64,000 nt of DNA from assembly GCF_963678635.1 (NCBI RefSeq), contig NC_087064.1, forward strand, positions 21,624,509 to 21,688,508, read 5' to 3'. The translations under genes and the position numbers were made by a program. The notes beneath the pieces were generated by a model. It worked only from the letters and a program-made list of their open reading frames with translations, did not search any database and was not told the DNA's origin. Every line of letters starts with the position of its first letter. Positions within the stretch are counted from its first letter, which is position 1. The DNA is from Symsagittifera roscoffensis (lineage: Eukaryota > Xenacoelomorpha > Acoela > Convolutidae). Below are positions 1-10,100 of this stretch, piece after piece.

Positions 1-85
1 CGCTCCACTCAAAATGTGGTGAAGGTTGTCTTTGTGTTATCACCGTGGTACGCCACATTGCCAGAACCCCATCAGTTTGTACACG

Positions 86-1534
86 ATGGTCACAACGATA
101 GCAGAAGGACGATTCAGCGTGATAATACTCGCGCCAAATAGAATGGTGGACCCCAACAACTATTACCCATCCCGATCTGAGCTTCCTGCCATTTGGGCTG
201 AAATTTCTAATGCCAAACAGGGATTCAAGGGTTGTAGCACAACTCGGTTGGTGCTGGACGAAGTCCTGGGGTTGGAGCTGTCCAACTTCGCCAGATTAAT
301 GAAATTGAGGCCAGGGAGAGATGACGATCATTTGTTAGTACAACAGGTGGCTGATGATCTCTGGTTCAGACAAATGGATCACGCAGAGAATGAGCAGGGG
401 AAGACGGTTAGAAGACATATGACATCGGCAGATGAGGATCTCATGGCACTGGCTTTGCGTAAGAAGCCACACACCAACGCATGGTTGTACTTGTCACCAA
501 GATTGTGTACCTTGGGGGAAGATGCTTTTGAGCATGCACCGGCGGTGATCAAAGAGATACACGCGTATCTGAAAAACTTGTTTAATGAGAGGGAGTTAGC
601 CGGGGGCATGCTGTTGCAGTTGATGCAGGACGTGAACACGATGTCATTGGATAAGTTCCAAGGTGATATCTTGGCCACGAGGGCACAATACGAACAGTCA
701 GACGCTGTCTTGGGTAGAATGGGAGTGGGATGGACGCCATTCTTCTTGTCAACATGCTACCCGAGGGCATCCCGGAACCTGATCGCGAGCTTTGTCAAGG
801 ATATTCGGAAACTGTCAATTGGCCTGATATTAGCCTTGTATGTGACATTTGGTCACGAGAACTCCGTGAAGGGACCTGCGAATCTCTTCACACAAGCTTT
901 GGCAGACCTGAGATTGGACGGGCTCCTCACCCTGATCGCTATGACGTATGGTCGGCTGGGCGATCTGCTCGTGCTATTGCGATACCCAGAACAACTTCAG
1001 GGAACGAGTCGTGAATTCAACGCGCAGTTGGAAACCGCCTCGCTCAAAAAGATGAAGGACTGGAGGATCCTCTTGCTCCAATATCTCCTGCAACAGAACA
1101 GGAGCATCACAGGAGAGGATAAGGTGGCGACGGATGCGGGTGAGTGCAAACAGTACTGTGGCATGCCCTTGCTGACAGATCTGGCTGTCATGAGGCGGAT
1201 CGATCCGCTGGCTCTGATTCATGGACTACGAGAGTTTGTCACGGTGGTGTATGGACCCGTGATGTCATTTGCGTTCCCCGATGTACAGGTAAAGGCATAC
1301 AGGAACTCGGTGTTGTATGTCAAACTAGTTTCGGTAGTGGATTGCTCCGTGCTGAATTGGGTGGAACAGAAGGAGCTAAGAGGGTTAGCCAGCGACGATA
1401 GCCTATTTGGAAGACTAGCAGAGCCGTGTTGGGTGTTGATGGACTTCAACAACAACTTATCTGCCGAATGGGCCACGAGGACCTTTCCCATGTCCAGTTC
1501 AACCCGAAGCTTTAGAATCTGCGACCAGTGGTGA
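86..1534 (+). CDS. Unrecognised 482-aa ORF, first of a compact ORF array
   Basis: A long uninterrupted frame in DNA that is visibly more GC-balanced than the rest of the window. The frame opens after a stop at 20-22; the first ATG is at 86 and a second plausible one at 143 (463 aa). The predicted protein looks globular and mostly helical, with many Leu/Met/Asp/Arg residues, and shows no signal peptide or clear membrane segment. I recognise no domain. The next ORF starts 17 nt after its stop, and the array continues to 4038 with almost no non-coding space, unlike the intron-rich host genes. Its size and first position would suit a nucleocapsid-type protein of an endogenised RNA virus, but I see no family motif that proves this. 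A transposon or other mobile-element protein is equally open. Confidence 0.55.
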   Translation: MVTTIAEGRFSVIILAPNRMVDPNNYYPSRSELPAIWAEISNAKQGFKGCSTTRLVLDEVLGLELSNFARLMKLRPGRDDDHLLVQQVADDLWFRQMDHAENEQGKTVRRHMTSADEDLMALALRKKPHTNAWLYLSPRLCTLGEDAFEHAPAVIKEIHAYLKNLFNERELAGGMLLQLMQDVNTMSLDKFQGDILATRAQYEQSDAVLGRMGVGWTPFFLSTCYPRASRNLIASFVKDIRKLSIGLILALYVTFGHENSVKGPANLFTQALADLRLDGLLTLIAMTYGRLGDLLVLLRYPEQLQGTSREFNAQLETASLKKMKDWRILLLQYLLQQNRSITGEDKVATDAGECKQYCGMPLLTDLAVMRRIDPLALIHGLREFVTVVYGPVMSFAFPDVQVKAYRNSVLYVKLVSVVDCSVLNWVEQKELRGLASDDSLFGRLAEPCWVLMDFNNNLSAEWATRTFPMSSSTRSFRICDQW

Positions 1535-1551
1535 GGGATTCAGGAGAGGCG

Positions 1552-2355
1552 ATGAGGGTCCCACTCTTGCCAGAGGCCTATGCACACGTGAAAGAGAACC
1601 AGCAAGCGTGGCTTTCCGGGTCCAGGCCGCTGCCGGAACAATGCCCTCGATACCCACCGATAAGGAGGATGTTTTTGGGAGTCAAATCTCCCGCAATTGC
1701 CCCTCGCATCGGAGCAGCTCGTGATGCGGAGAAGAGAATGCTTAAGTGGAGTGAAGGGATGGAGCCGCGCTTCATCAGTTGGAGCGTTGCAGCCATGCAT
1801 ACGTTTGACTTCACATTTCCTGATGCTTGGAGCCGGAAGAAGATCAAAGCATCACCTTCCGGGAAACCAGAGGTCTCGACTGTGGTGTGGAATGATGTGT
1901 ATACACCTGCAGATGATCTATCAAGATTGAAGTGGTCAGGGGAGGTGAAGGTAGTAATTCTGGAGGTCGCAAAAGAGTGCAGAGGAGGCATGTACATAAC
2001 GGTGGATGATCTGGCGCCACATGGCGAGGAGTCGGTAGAATTCCTGGTGAACGATGAGTTATTCTGCCATGCAGGGGATCTGACCGTACCGGGACCTAAG
2101 CCAAAACCGGATACGAATGATGACGAGCGGATGGATCATGACGATGATCACATAGAGGGAAAGGGAGAGAAGTCGGGTGAAATGGATATAGGAGCATTGG
2201 AGAGAGATTTGCTGGAATACCAGTTTAGTGAAGACGACGACGGGGAAGTCGATGGGAATCTATTGCTGATGACACCAATAGAGAATCTATTGCATCGTCG
2301 TTCCTGTCCCCTACAAAGGAGGCGCCGGCCAGCTTATCCCCAGTGGAACCAATAA
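1552..2355 (+). CDS. Unrecognised 267-aa ORF with acidic tail
   Basis: Second ORF of the compact array, in a different frame from the first and starting 17 nt after its stop. Residues 1-185 are mixed and probably folded, with a Pro/Arg-rich start and several Trp. From about residue 190 the chain becomes very acidic and Asp/Glu-rich, probably disordered. The next ORF begins 8 nt after its stop. An acidic, disordered second protein after a longer first ORF is compatible with a phosphoprotein-like gene of a negative-strand RNA virus, but that is inference from layout only. I recognise no homologue. Confidence 0.45.
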   Translation: MRVPLLPEAYAHVKENQQAWLSGSRPLPEQCPRYPPIRRMFLGVKSPAIAPRIGAARDAEKRMLKWSEGMEPRFISWSVAAMHTFDFTFPDAWSRKKIKASPSGKPEVSTVVWNDVYTPADDLSRLKWSGEVKVVILEVAKECRGGMYITVDDLAPHGEESVEFLVNDELFCHAGDLTVPGPKPKPDTNDDERMDHDDDHIEGKGEKSGEMDIGALERDLLEYQFSEDDDGEVDGNLLLMTPIENLLHRRSCPLQRRRRPAYPQWNQ

Positions 2356-2363
2356 GCCTGGCA

Positions 2364-2726
2364 ATGGACTACCGGAGGAGGGACCTGCAGAAACTACTCC
2401 ATGAGTCACCAAGGAGGAGGAAGATTGAGGAGAATATGAGGGTATCTTTCCTGAGCACGCTACCGGAAGAGGAGTGGGAAAGATACCAGAGTGAACTTCA
2501 ACGTGAGACGGGAGTAACCTGGAACCGAGTGACTTTCATGGAGAGGACATGGGACGTGATACGCAGATACGGGACGCAGTCCATAATGAAGGTGCGATTA
2601 AACCAACCCATCATGCGCGAGGTTCTAGAGAAAATCATGAACTCTGTAGAGTCTGATGTTCTGACCGAGTCAGTTACAGAAGACAGTGGTGATGATCAGC
2701 AGATCACGAGGAAGTTACCCGTCTGA
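2364..2726 (+). CDS. Unrecognised 120-aa charged ORF
   Basis: Third ORF of the array, in a third frame. It starts 8 nt after the previous stop and overlaps the next ORF by 35 nt. The protein is highly charged and helical. Its C-terminal half (from about 2544) is the segment found again in inverted orientation at 4025-4210, where the same reading frame is also open. No domain is recognised. Because the frame changes at both borders, it could be the remnant of a longer gene broken by frameshifts rather than a real small protein. Confidence 0.35.
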   Translation: MDYRRRDLQKLLHESPRRRKIEENMRVSFLSTLPEEEWERYQSELQRETGVTWNRVTFMERTWDVIRRYGTQSIMKVRLNQPIMREVLEKIMNSVESDVLTESVTEDSGDDQQITRKLPV

Positions 2727-2728
2727 CG
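2544..2728 (+). repeat. Inverted duplication, arm 1 (partner 4025-4210)
   Basis: This 185-bp segment recurs as reverse complement at 4025-4210, 1.3 kb away, with about 11 mismatches by eye (roughly 94% identity). It covers the C-terminal part of the 120-aa ORF. Confidence 0.9.
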
Positions 2729-3360
2729 AGCTAAAAAAAGGGCTGAAGCGGTTAAAGGGAAAGACCGGAAGCAGAGCCGTGAACCAGAAAAGGGTGAGGT
2801 CGAAAGCCAGCACAGTGATGGCCTCCTTGGCAGGAGCAGCTCATTCAGGCGAAAGTGGGCAAGGAGATGGTGCAATACTTGCCGGGGGAGAAAAAGAGAA
2901 CCTGATACCCCCTATGCTATTGTCAGGTTTGACCACAACGGCCACGAGGTCAAAGAAAAATGCACGGACTCTGGCGGACACTAAGCTGGAAATGGAGGTC
3001 ATCAGTCAGTGTGAATCTGGAGGACATGATGATTACAAGCCCTCGCGAATCAACATGGCCCGGATTAAGCTGGAGGGACAACACGATGTGGTCGAGTCTA
3101 GTCGAATCACTGTACCAGACTCAGTCCACGTGGGGGATCCGGCAGGGGGTTATGTGGAGATGCTGAAGGCGAGGAATTCCGCGAGAGGGCACCTGATGGC
3201 TTGGAACGAGAAGCAAGCCATGCAGGAGTATCTGAGGGAGCTGACGGAGAACTCCAATTTGAACAGGAAAGAATACGGCACGGTGATGTCCTCGGAAGCA
3301 AACGAAATTGGCCTGGAAAGACGGCTAGAGATCTCTTGGAGGGCGGCCCTCCAAATATGA
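2692..3360 (+). CDS. Unrecognised 222-aa basic ORF
   Basis: Fourth ORF, overlapping the preceding one by 35 nt and in a different frame. The N-terminal ~60 residues are Lys/Arg-rich, followed by a Ser/Gly/Ala-rich stretch and then helical charged sequence. It ends at a TGA (3358-3360), but the same frame stays open for more than 100 codons directly beyond, and again after a second TGA at 3688. The whole stretch 2692-4038 may therefore be one former ~440-codon gene. No family recognised. Confidence 0.4.
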   Translation: MISRSRGSYPSDELKKGLKRLKGKTGSRAVNQKRVRSKASTVMASLAGAAHSGESGQGDGAILAGGEKENLIPPMLLSGLTTTATRSKKNARTLADTKLEMEVISQCESGGHDDYKPSRINMARIKLEGQHDVVESSRITVPDSVHVGDPAGGYVEMLKARNSARGHLMAWNEKQAMQEYLRELTENSNLNRKEYGTVMSSEANEIGLERRLEISWRAALQI

Positions 3361-3372
3361 TTTGACGAGACG

Positions 3373-4038
3373 ATGCGTGCACCGGCGACGGTGGCAGCAT
3401 ACCTAGTTTATCCATGTACCAGAACTGACTTGCAGGTACGACTGGCCTGGTGTTTGATGGGAATTAAGAAGGCGGAGTATGAAGCCAAAAACGACTCGAA
3501 ATCAAAGGAACAGGAGCTGGAATTGATGGAAGCCATGCGAATGTTGATTTCTAGAGGCGATTCTGCGATAGCCTGGGCTAAGCGTAAGGATGACCTTTGC
3601 TTTGTAAGGTTCGTGGTGGATCGTATCCCCACTCGTGTTTTGGGAGAATGCATAAAGACCATTCGGCAAGGGGGAGTTAATGGTGAATGAAACTTCCTGA
3701 GGGCACTCCTGGAGCTGTATCAAGACATGCCGCTGGCAATACCAAACAAGGAGTCGACCGATATGGAGAGCTACCGCCGGTTGGAAGAAGTGAGAAGGTA
3801 TTCCAACAAAGAGTTGAAAGTGAGCCGGGAATTAATTGAAATTGAAGCGGTCAGGGGACAGAAAGACTATGCAACCTTGGGAAAGTTGAAGTCGTTCCAA
3901 TATGTGTCTGGCATACCGGGTATGGCGTATAATCTTTTCGTGAATGAGGAAGCCAGGGAAGCGTACTTCGACTATGAACAAGTTATAGTAATCAATTTTT
4001 GGGTAGAGCGGGTCAAGGAACGGGCGTCTGACGGGTAA
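3373..4038 (+). pseudogene. Continuation of frame after in-frame TGA codons (decayed ORF)
   Basis: Two open stretches, 3373-3690 (105 aa) and 3727-4038 (103 aa), lie in the same frame as the 222-aa ORF upstream. They are separated from it and from each other only by TGA codons at 3358 and 3688. The translated sequence on either side is uniformly charged and helical, as expected of one gene. The natural terminus is missing, because the frame runs into the inverted duplicate at about 4025 and stops there. The simplest reading is a decaying gene in an old insertion. Stop-codon readthrough or a source with a different code for TGA is possible but unsupported. Confidence 0.5.
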
Positions 4039-4210
4039 CTTCCTCGTGATCTGCTGATCATCGCCACTGTCTTCTGTAACTGACTCGGTCAGAACATCAG
4101 ACTCTACAGAGTTCATAATTTTCTCTAGAACCTCGCGGATGGTTGGTTGGTTTAATCTCACCTTCATTATGGACTGCGTCCGGTAATTGCGTATCACGTC
4201 CCATGTCCTC
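4025..4210 (-). repeat. Inverted duplication, arm 2 (copy of 2544-2728)
   Basis: Reverse-complement copy of 2544-2728. Read on the minus strand it keeps an open frame closely matching the C-terminal half of the 120-aa ORF. Immediately after it (from about 4211) the sequence becomes AT-rich host-like DNA, so this arm forms the right edge of the GC-balanced block. Confidence 0.9.
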
Positions 4211-6950
4211 TGTGTAAGGGCTTTCCTAAAAAAAATTTATAAAACGTGAAGGGTCTACCCTCCCAAATTGGTGAATTTGCTAAAAACAATCTCAAAAAAT
4301 TTTCACGAATAATACTGTTCCTACTAGTTAGCTCAGCTAATTTATGATCTAATGGTATAAAGATCAACTGGATCTGTCCAGTCGTTCAAAAGTTATTAAC
4401 CAAAACGTCTTTCTTCCAAACTCAAAAATTTTCTCTCTTATAGGTTCCGCCTAACTTTTTTTTCACAATTCCGTTCTTTTCGACCTAAAAACTATTGATC
4501 CGAGCACAAAAGGCCTATACTTTTCTAATTCAATGCAAAAAACTCGATCTAAAACGCTTTAGTTGAAAAAATTTGTGAAAAACTATGCTACCTGGACCCC
4601 TCCGAATTGATGAATCCACTGAATCAAACACGTTAAGTTCGATTTCTCTGTAACCCAGAAGGCTTTCGGGAAGCGGGTTTTAAAACTTGTAGATTCACTA
4701 GTGGACCTTGTCCGAAAAACTATTTTTACTGTCCTAACTGAAAATTTTCAAAAAATTTTCTGATTTTATAGTGTTTCGTATTATCAAAAATCGCGAGAAT
4801 TCGGTTTTTGGTACCAAAATAGTTCCAACCACTTCCGAACTAAACTTAACCGGTTCTATCTATTATAGTAGTGCAATTACGATGTAACATACTAATTTTG
4901 CGCTTTTTTTCTTTTCAAAAATATCGGTATCTCAAAAATCGCGATTTGTGGGGGGATCAAAATATCGCTATTTTGACCCTAAAAACCGCTCTGCTTACTG
5001 TGTTTTTCACTGAAAAACGATATAGGAGTATTAATATAGGCTATATAAGTAATAATATTAGTAATACTATACCCCTCCGGGTTTGTTTAATATCCGAATT
5101 AAGGTGCTTAACTCGGATATTCGCAGTTCGGTGAAGGGTCACTACAGTGCAACACTGTCGAGCCCCCCACAGATTACTATCTTACTTTTTGTACCAAAAG
5201 GGATACAAAACTTGTTAACGATACCCAACAGTCGATTGTTGTTGTCCTTGGGCCCCTTCTTGTTGCTCCTTGTACTGCTTGCCGGATCAGTCTTCCCCCA
5301 AGACCCTTCCGAATTGAGCGCAAATCAGCTGACCCTTCCGGATTGAGCGCAATTTATCATTAACGCGCTTAAATGCTCAAATAACTCTACAGTACAAGCC
5401 ACACAAACGGGCTACAAAACTGATCGTAACGATCCTGACTGATATAAATGCCTGTAACAACAATATATCTATCAACAACAAACGGGAGGGTCGGATCACA
5501 TCTTGTCTGGGGAATGATTTCTACTGATTTTTTTTTTTTTTACTGTTTTTGGTTTTTTCGGTTATTTTTTATGTTTTTTGTTTTTCTTGGGTACTATACT
5601 ACTTTTTGTTTGATTTTATATATATCTTTAAGTGTTTTTGGTCACAAACCTCTCAGGGAACGACGGGACCGCGAATCCCCCTACCCTTCCTGCTTCGTGA
5701 ATTTTCGGTCTGAACTAGGTTAAAAAGCTATTCACGATAATCCGGAAGACTTCCGCGTTCCGAACTACCCTTCCACCCCGGCGGTTTAGGCCTATTAAGG
5801 GCGTTAATGTGAGCATCCGCTCGGCGCGGAGTGCTCGTTAACGGTTCTGCCGGTCATGATGTTAAAAAAGAATAACAACCAGGAGCGCCATAAAAACATC
5901 TATGTAACATTCGCCCGGAAGATACATATCGACCCGAAAATGAAGCTGGATTCTAAGACGACTGGCCAACGTCTAAACAGAGCTCTACATGCTTTTCACC
6001 GTCTCTATCAAGCCAGTTCTTTTGGTGGTCTTTTCAACATCGGGTCGACAAAAACGTTACTGTTCTCCGGCTTCGACCAGAACGCTCAAATTAACTTAAT
6101 TACATGCAGAAATAGTGAGCTCATGGCTGGGTCTCAGTATCCCCAGACCACGAGGTTACTCCTAAAATCAGGGCTACTACTACTTATTGAATTATTATTG
6201 TTTTTGTTCAGTAGATAAAAATCATCATCTCCATCAAAGATGGATCAACCCTTTCCCCCAACTCCTAGCTTTTCATCCTAGCAAAATGAATTCAGATGTT
6301 AATTAAATTCAATTCAGGACATAATAGTGAAGCTAAAAGTTTATATAAAATGCTATGAGTTTCAGTCCCGAGACCCCTCCGGATTCTTGAATCCGGGGAA
6401 ATAGGACCTCTGTCTTCCTTCCGGAAGGCTGTCTTCTACTCTTCACCGTTGTTCGCAACGGCCTTGCAACTATTGTAGCGACACAATAGTTGAAACTCGG
6501 AACGGTCTGTGCTAGTTCTGCTCGTCTCTAATTCCGATTCTAAGTTTTTCCGTTGTTGTTGTCGCAACTACTGTTGTTGTTGTTGTTTTATTTCGGTTTT
6601 TCACTTAGTAACTTTTCACTTAGCCCTAAACAGACCAGAAAATCAACTGGCAAGGTCGAGACGGTGAAAAACGAGCATAATTAAGGTAACTGACGCCTGC
6701 CAGTGGTTAATAGGTACTTTTTCTACGCTCCGTCGCTGTGTAGTATTTGGGCGAATGTTACAGTTCTTCGAATATTGATGTCGTTCGTTTTTTTTTCTCT
6801 CGTGTGTTTTGTTTCTGTTACCGAAAATCGTTGTTCTTATTCCGACTTGCGAAAATCGTCGTTGTGATTTTCGCGCTTTCTCAGTAGTCGCGAAAGTTAA
6901 AATTGTCACGTGTCATGCACCCCAAGTTTAAAGCTCATTGGTCAAAACTC
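4211..6950. other. Intergenic AT-rich DNA without a supported gene
   Basis: No exon structure or recognisable protein. A short motif of the form CCCTCCGAATTG or a near variant recurs near 4255, 4597, 5073, 5303, 5333 and 6371, suggesting debris of one repeated unit. Poly-T and GTTGTT-rich low-complexity patches occur near 5528 and 6550-6590. Confidence 0.5.
5301..5356 (+). repeat. Short tandem duplication (~30 bp, two units)
   Basis: Two successive units beginning GACCCTTCCGAATTGAGCGC and GACCCTTCCGGATTGAGCGC, about 30 bp apart. Confidence 0.8.
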
Positions 6951-7095
6951 AAACCCCAAGTTGTTCATATTGTTCACAGTTAATGGCTGATTTTCATAAA
7001 ACAACGTGTTTAAATGTCATTGAAATTACCATGAGTAATATGTCTCTTTTTTCTCGCCTTCGTGTCCGATGATATAGAATGATTTTTACAATAGC

Positions 7096-7116
7096 AGCCG
7101 TCTTTTCAGGAAACTG
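7096..7116 (+). other. 3' splice acceptor just upstream of the PTPN23 ATG
   Basis: A pyrimidine-rich tract ending TCTTTTCAG (AG at 7108-7109) leaves only 7 nt of leader before the ATG at 7117. It is either the acceptor of a 5'UTR intron or a trans-splice acceptor. Confidence 0.6.
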
Positions 7117-10100
7117 ATGGAGTCTTTGCCAGTTTTGCCCCTTCAGCAAATGGAGCTGAAGGTGCCGACTGATTCTCCTGTTTTCACTAGTCTGGCAAAG
7201 GTAAGCTTTTGCCCGTTACCCATCCTTGAGTCAATACTTGTAAATTGAGTAAAGAGTTAGTGTTTTGAGCTGAATTTTTCCGAATTAAATGTCATTCCTT
7301 CTATTTCAACTATATTGCAACAGGTTAATTTGTTTATTTTATTTCTTAGGCACTGGAGACCGGTGATTCGAAACAAGACGAAGCCGTGAAAAAAGCAGTT
7401 CAAGAACTTTCAAATCTACGGAAGGCAAGATTATTTTTGTTTTCAATTTTGAAGTGACCATTTTTTCAAGTTTCGAAATCCAAGTAATTATTAACAATTC
7501 ATTAGATGCTTCAAATACTGACTAGCGTTATCAATTTTTATCTGATAGATTTCTTAAATGAAAATATTTGTTAATGATTTTTTATATAGCGTTGTTATGT
7601 CGCTATTCGCTATCCAAACTATTCATGGGCGGTGGCATGACAAACGGGTACCTCCTAATTGATTTTTGAATTTATTCACTAGAATCAAGTTTCGTCTCTT
7701 AAAGCCGTTTTTTTATTATTTTGATGAGAGTTATGTTGTTAAAGGAGGTCATATCGCCTCCATTAGATACGACTGGAATCGAGAAATTGCACAAGTATTT
7801 CGGCCAGCTTCATCTGATCAGTCTTCGAGTAGACATGGACAAAGGACAGCCGGCCTACGTAAAGTTTAAATGGTGGGTTTTGTCTTTATAAGACAAAAAT
7901 TCGTCCTATCTTTTTTTATTAATTATAAGTATAATAAATGAGTGACGTTTAAGGAGACGATTTTGGCGTACTGAACGGGTTTGGACAGTTTTTTTTTGTT
8001 CCCAGATATTCACTAAAACCTCTGTTCTAGGAATGACTCCTTATACTTTGGAAAAGTGACTGGTTCCGTGAACATTGAGAAGTTCTTCTTGCTGTTCAAC
8101 ATTGGTAAGAAGGCTCTCTGCCAATTATAATTTAACTTCGTTCGAATATGAAATGTTTTTTTTTGCTTCAGCGGCTATTCATTCAACCCTGGCAAGAGAA
8201 GCCTCAAAAAATGCAACTGACGAAGTATGTATGCCAAAATAATCCTTTTCAAAAATGAAGCTTCATTTAAAAAAAATATATATTAAAAATGGCCTTCACT
8301 AATTTTGCAACTGAAAATGCTTTCTTTAAATGATGTATCTTTGACTTTTTTTTCGAGCGTAAAAACGCCCATTTACTAAGATCTAGATTCTCCATGCTTC
8401 TTTTATGTGGTCGGGGTATAATTTTACCTGCATTATAATCTGGTTTTTCAGGATTTGAAGCGGAGTTGCAAACACCTGCAGTGCGCAGCAGGAGTGCTGG
8501 AATGGGTGAAGCAGAACATGAATGAAGTGCACAAATCGGAGCTGTCGTATGTGAAGGACGAAATAGTGGACTACCATCACCAGGTGTTGTTGGCCCATGC
8601 TCAGGAACAGCTGCTGTACAAAGCAATCAAGGACAAGAGGAAGAACAACTTGCTCGCTAGGCTAGCTCAGAGTGTACGATCCATTTAGCTCTTTATCACT
8701 CCTTTTACTTTTGTATTTTCTTTTCAAAAACAATTAACGCTGGAAAAAAGCCACTCAGCTGGGTCGCAAGTTTCATGTATATATATTTTTTTCTATGGAA
8801 GAGCAGGATTAAAGAAAAACGTTTAAATTAATGGTGTTCGTATAACAATTGTTGTGAAAATGCGTAAATGTGTTGCAGGTTTTCGAGTCATACCAACTAA
8901 TGTTCGAAGATATTCAACAAGACGAGATTGGAGAATTGGGATTGAAGAAACACCCGGTTTGTTGTCCCATTTAATTACAACCAAGATTTTTTTGGCTCCC
9001 AAAATAATAAGAAACATATCAACACCATTCGTATAGTCAAATGGATTCTGTCGATAGAATCAGTTTTCTCTGAAGTCTTAATTTGCCGCTCATGCTGTTA
9101 GAATTCCGAAGAATGGCGTCCTGCATTATTAGGGTAGCATTTTTGATACCCTCGTAGTTAGAACTACTGTCTGGGCGATGAATTGTGATACGCTGATATT
9201 AGAAAAGAATGTGGAGCAACTTTACATTCCGAACTTACCCGTAAAATACCAAGTTGATATCTTCCATTCTGCCTTTTAATTTGGATTGAAGCCCTGCATC
9301 TAAATTATTTCCTTCCCCCTAGACCGCTTGGAAGAGGAGATGATGTTAAATAAATCGAACTTTCTTGTTTTCAGGACTGGTATGAGTTCACCTACATACG
9401 CATGTCTTTCTACGCCTCACTCACCTGGCTCCTGAATGGGTTGCACTACGACGAGCAGACTCAGTACGGCAACGCACTGTACTGTTACGACAAATCGGCA
9501 GTGTTCGCGGATGGGCTGCCGAAGATAACAGGGAAGAACAAAGGCAACGAACAAACTGCGGCTACTGACTACTTGAAAGAGCTTGTCAAGAAGAAGTGAG
9601 TTGTTAGCTAATATGCTTAATGTAAAATCTTCGGCAAGAACAAGTTTTTTCTGACTGTAAATGAGAATTAATTTAGTAGCATCAAAAACAAAATCACCAA
9701 AAACATGGTGGGGCAGCTGCGTGGTATATGAAAAATTAAGTGGAGATCATAAAAAATGGAAAAATACTGAAACTTTTCGAGAGGAAAATTGGCGAAATCT
9801 TCAATAAACATAAGCCATCAGATATGTGGCACTGTCTAGACAGGCTTAACTCCTATTATACGAGATATGCATCAGTACTATACGCAATGTTTGCGTCGCA
9901 ATTGAAGAAAAATTGAATCAATCTAGAAAGAGTTCAAATCCAACTGGCAAACTTCTGAAACGCGCTTGTCGTATACCCTTATTCGGTTTATTAAATAAAT
10001 TGATTTCATTTAGTAATTACTGCCTGTGCTAACGGTGCCCTGCCCCGTTGAGACCCAATAACATCAGAAGAGTTGATTGGAGTTTCATGTAGCACTGACC

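Noticed and set aside
5856-6218. 120-aa ORF as a gene
   Set aside because: It has an ATG but no recognisable domain, no splice context and no supporting neighbours; chance is likely.
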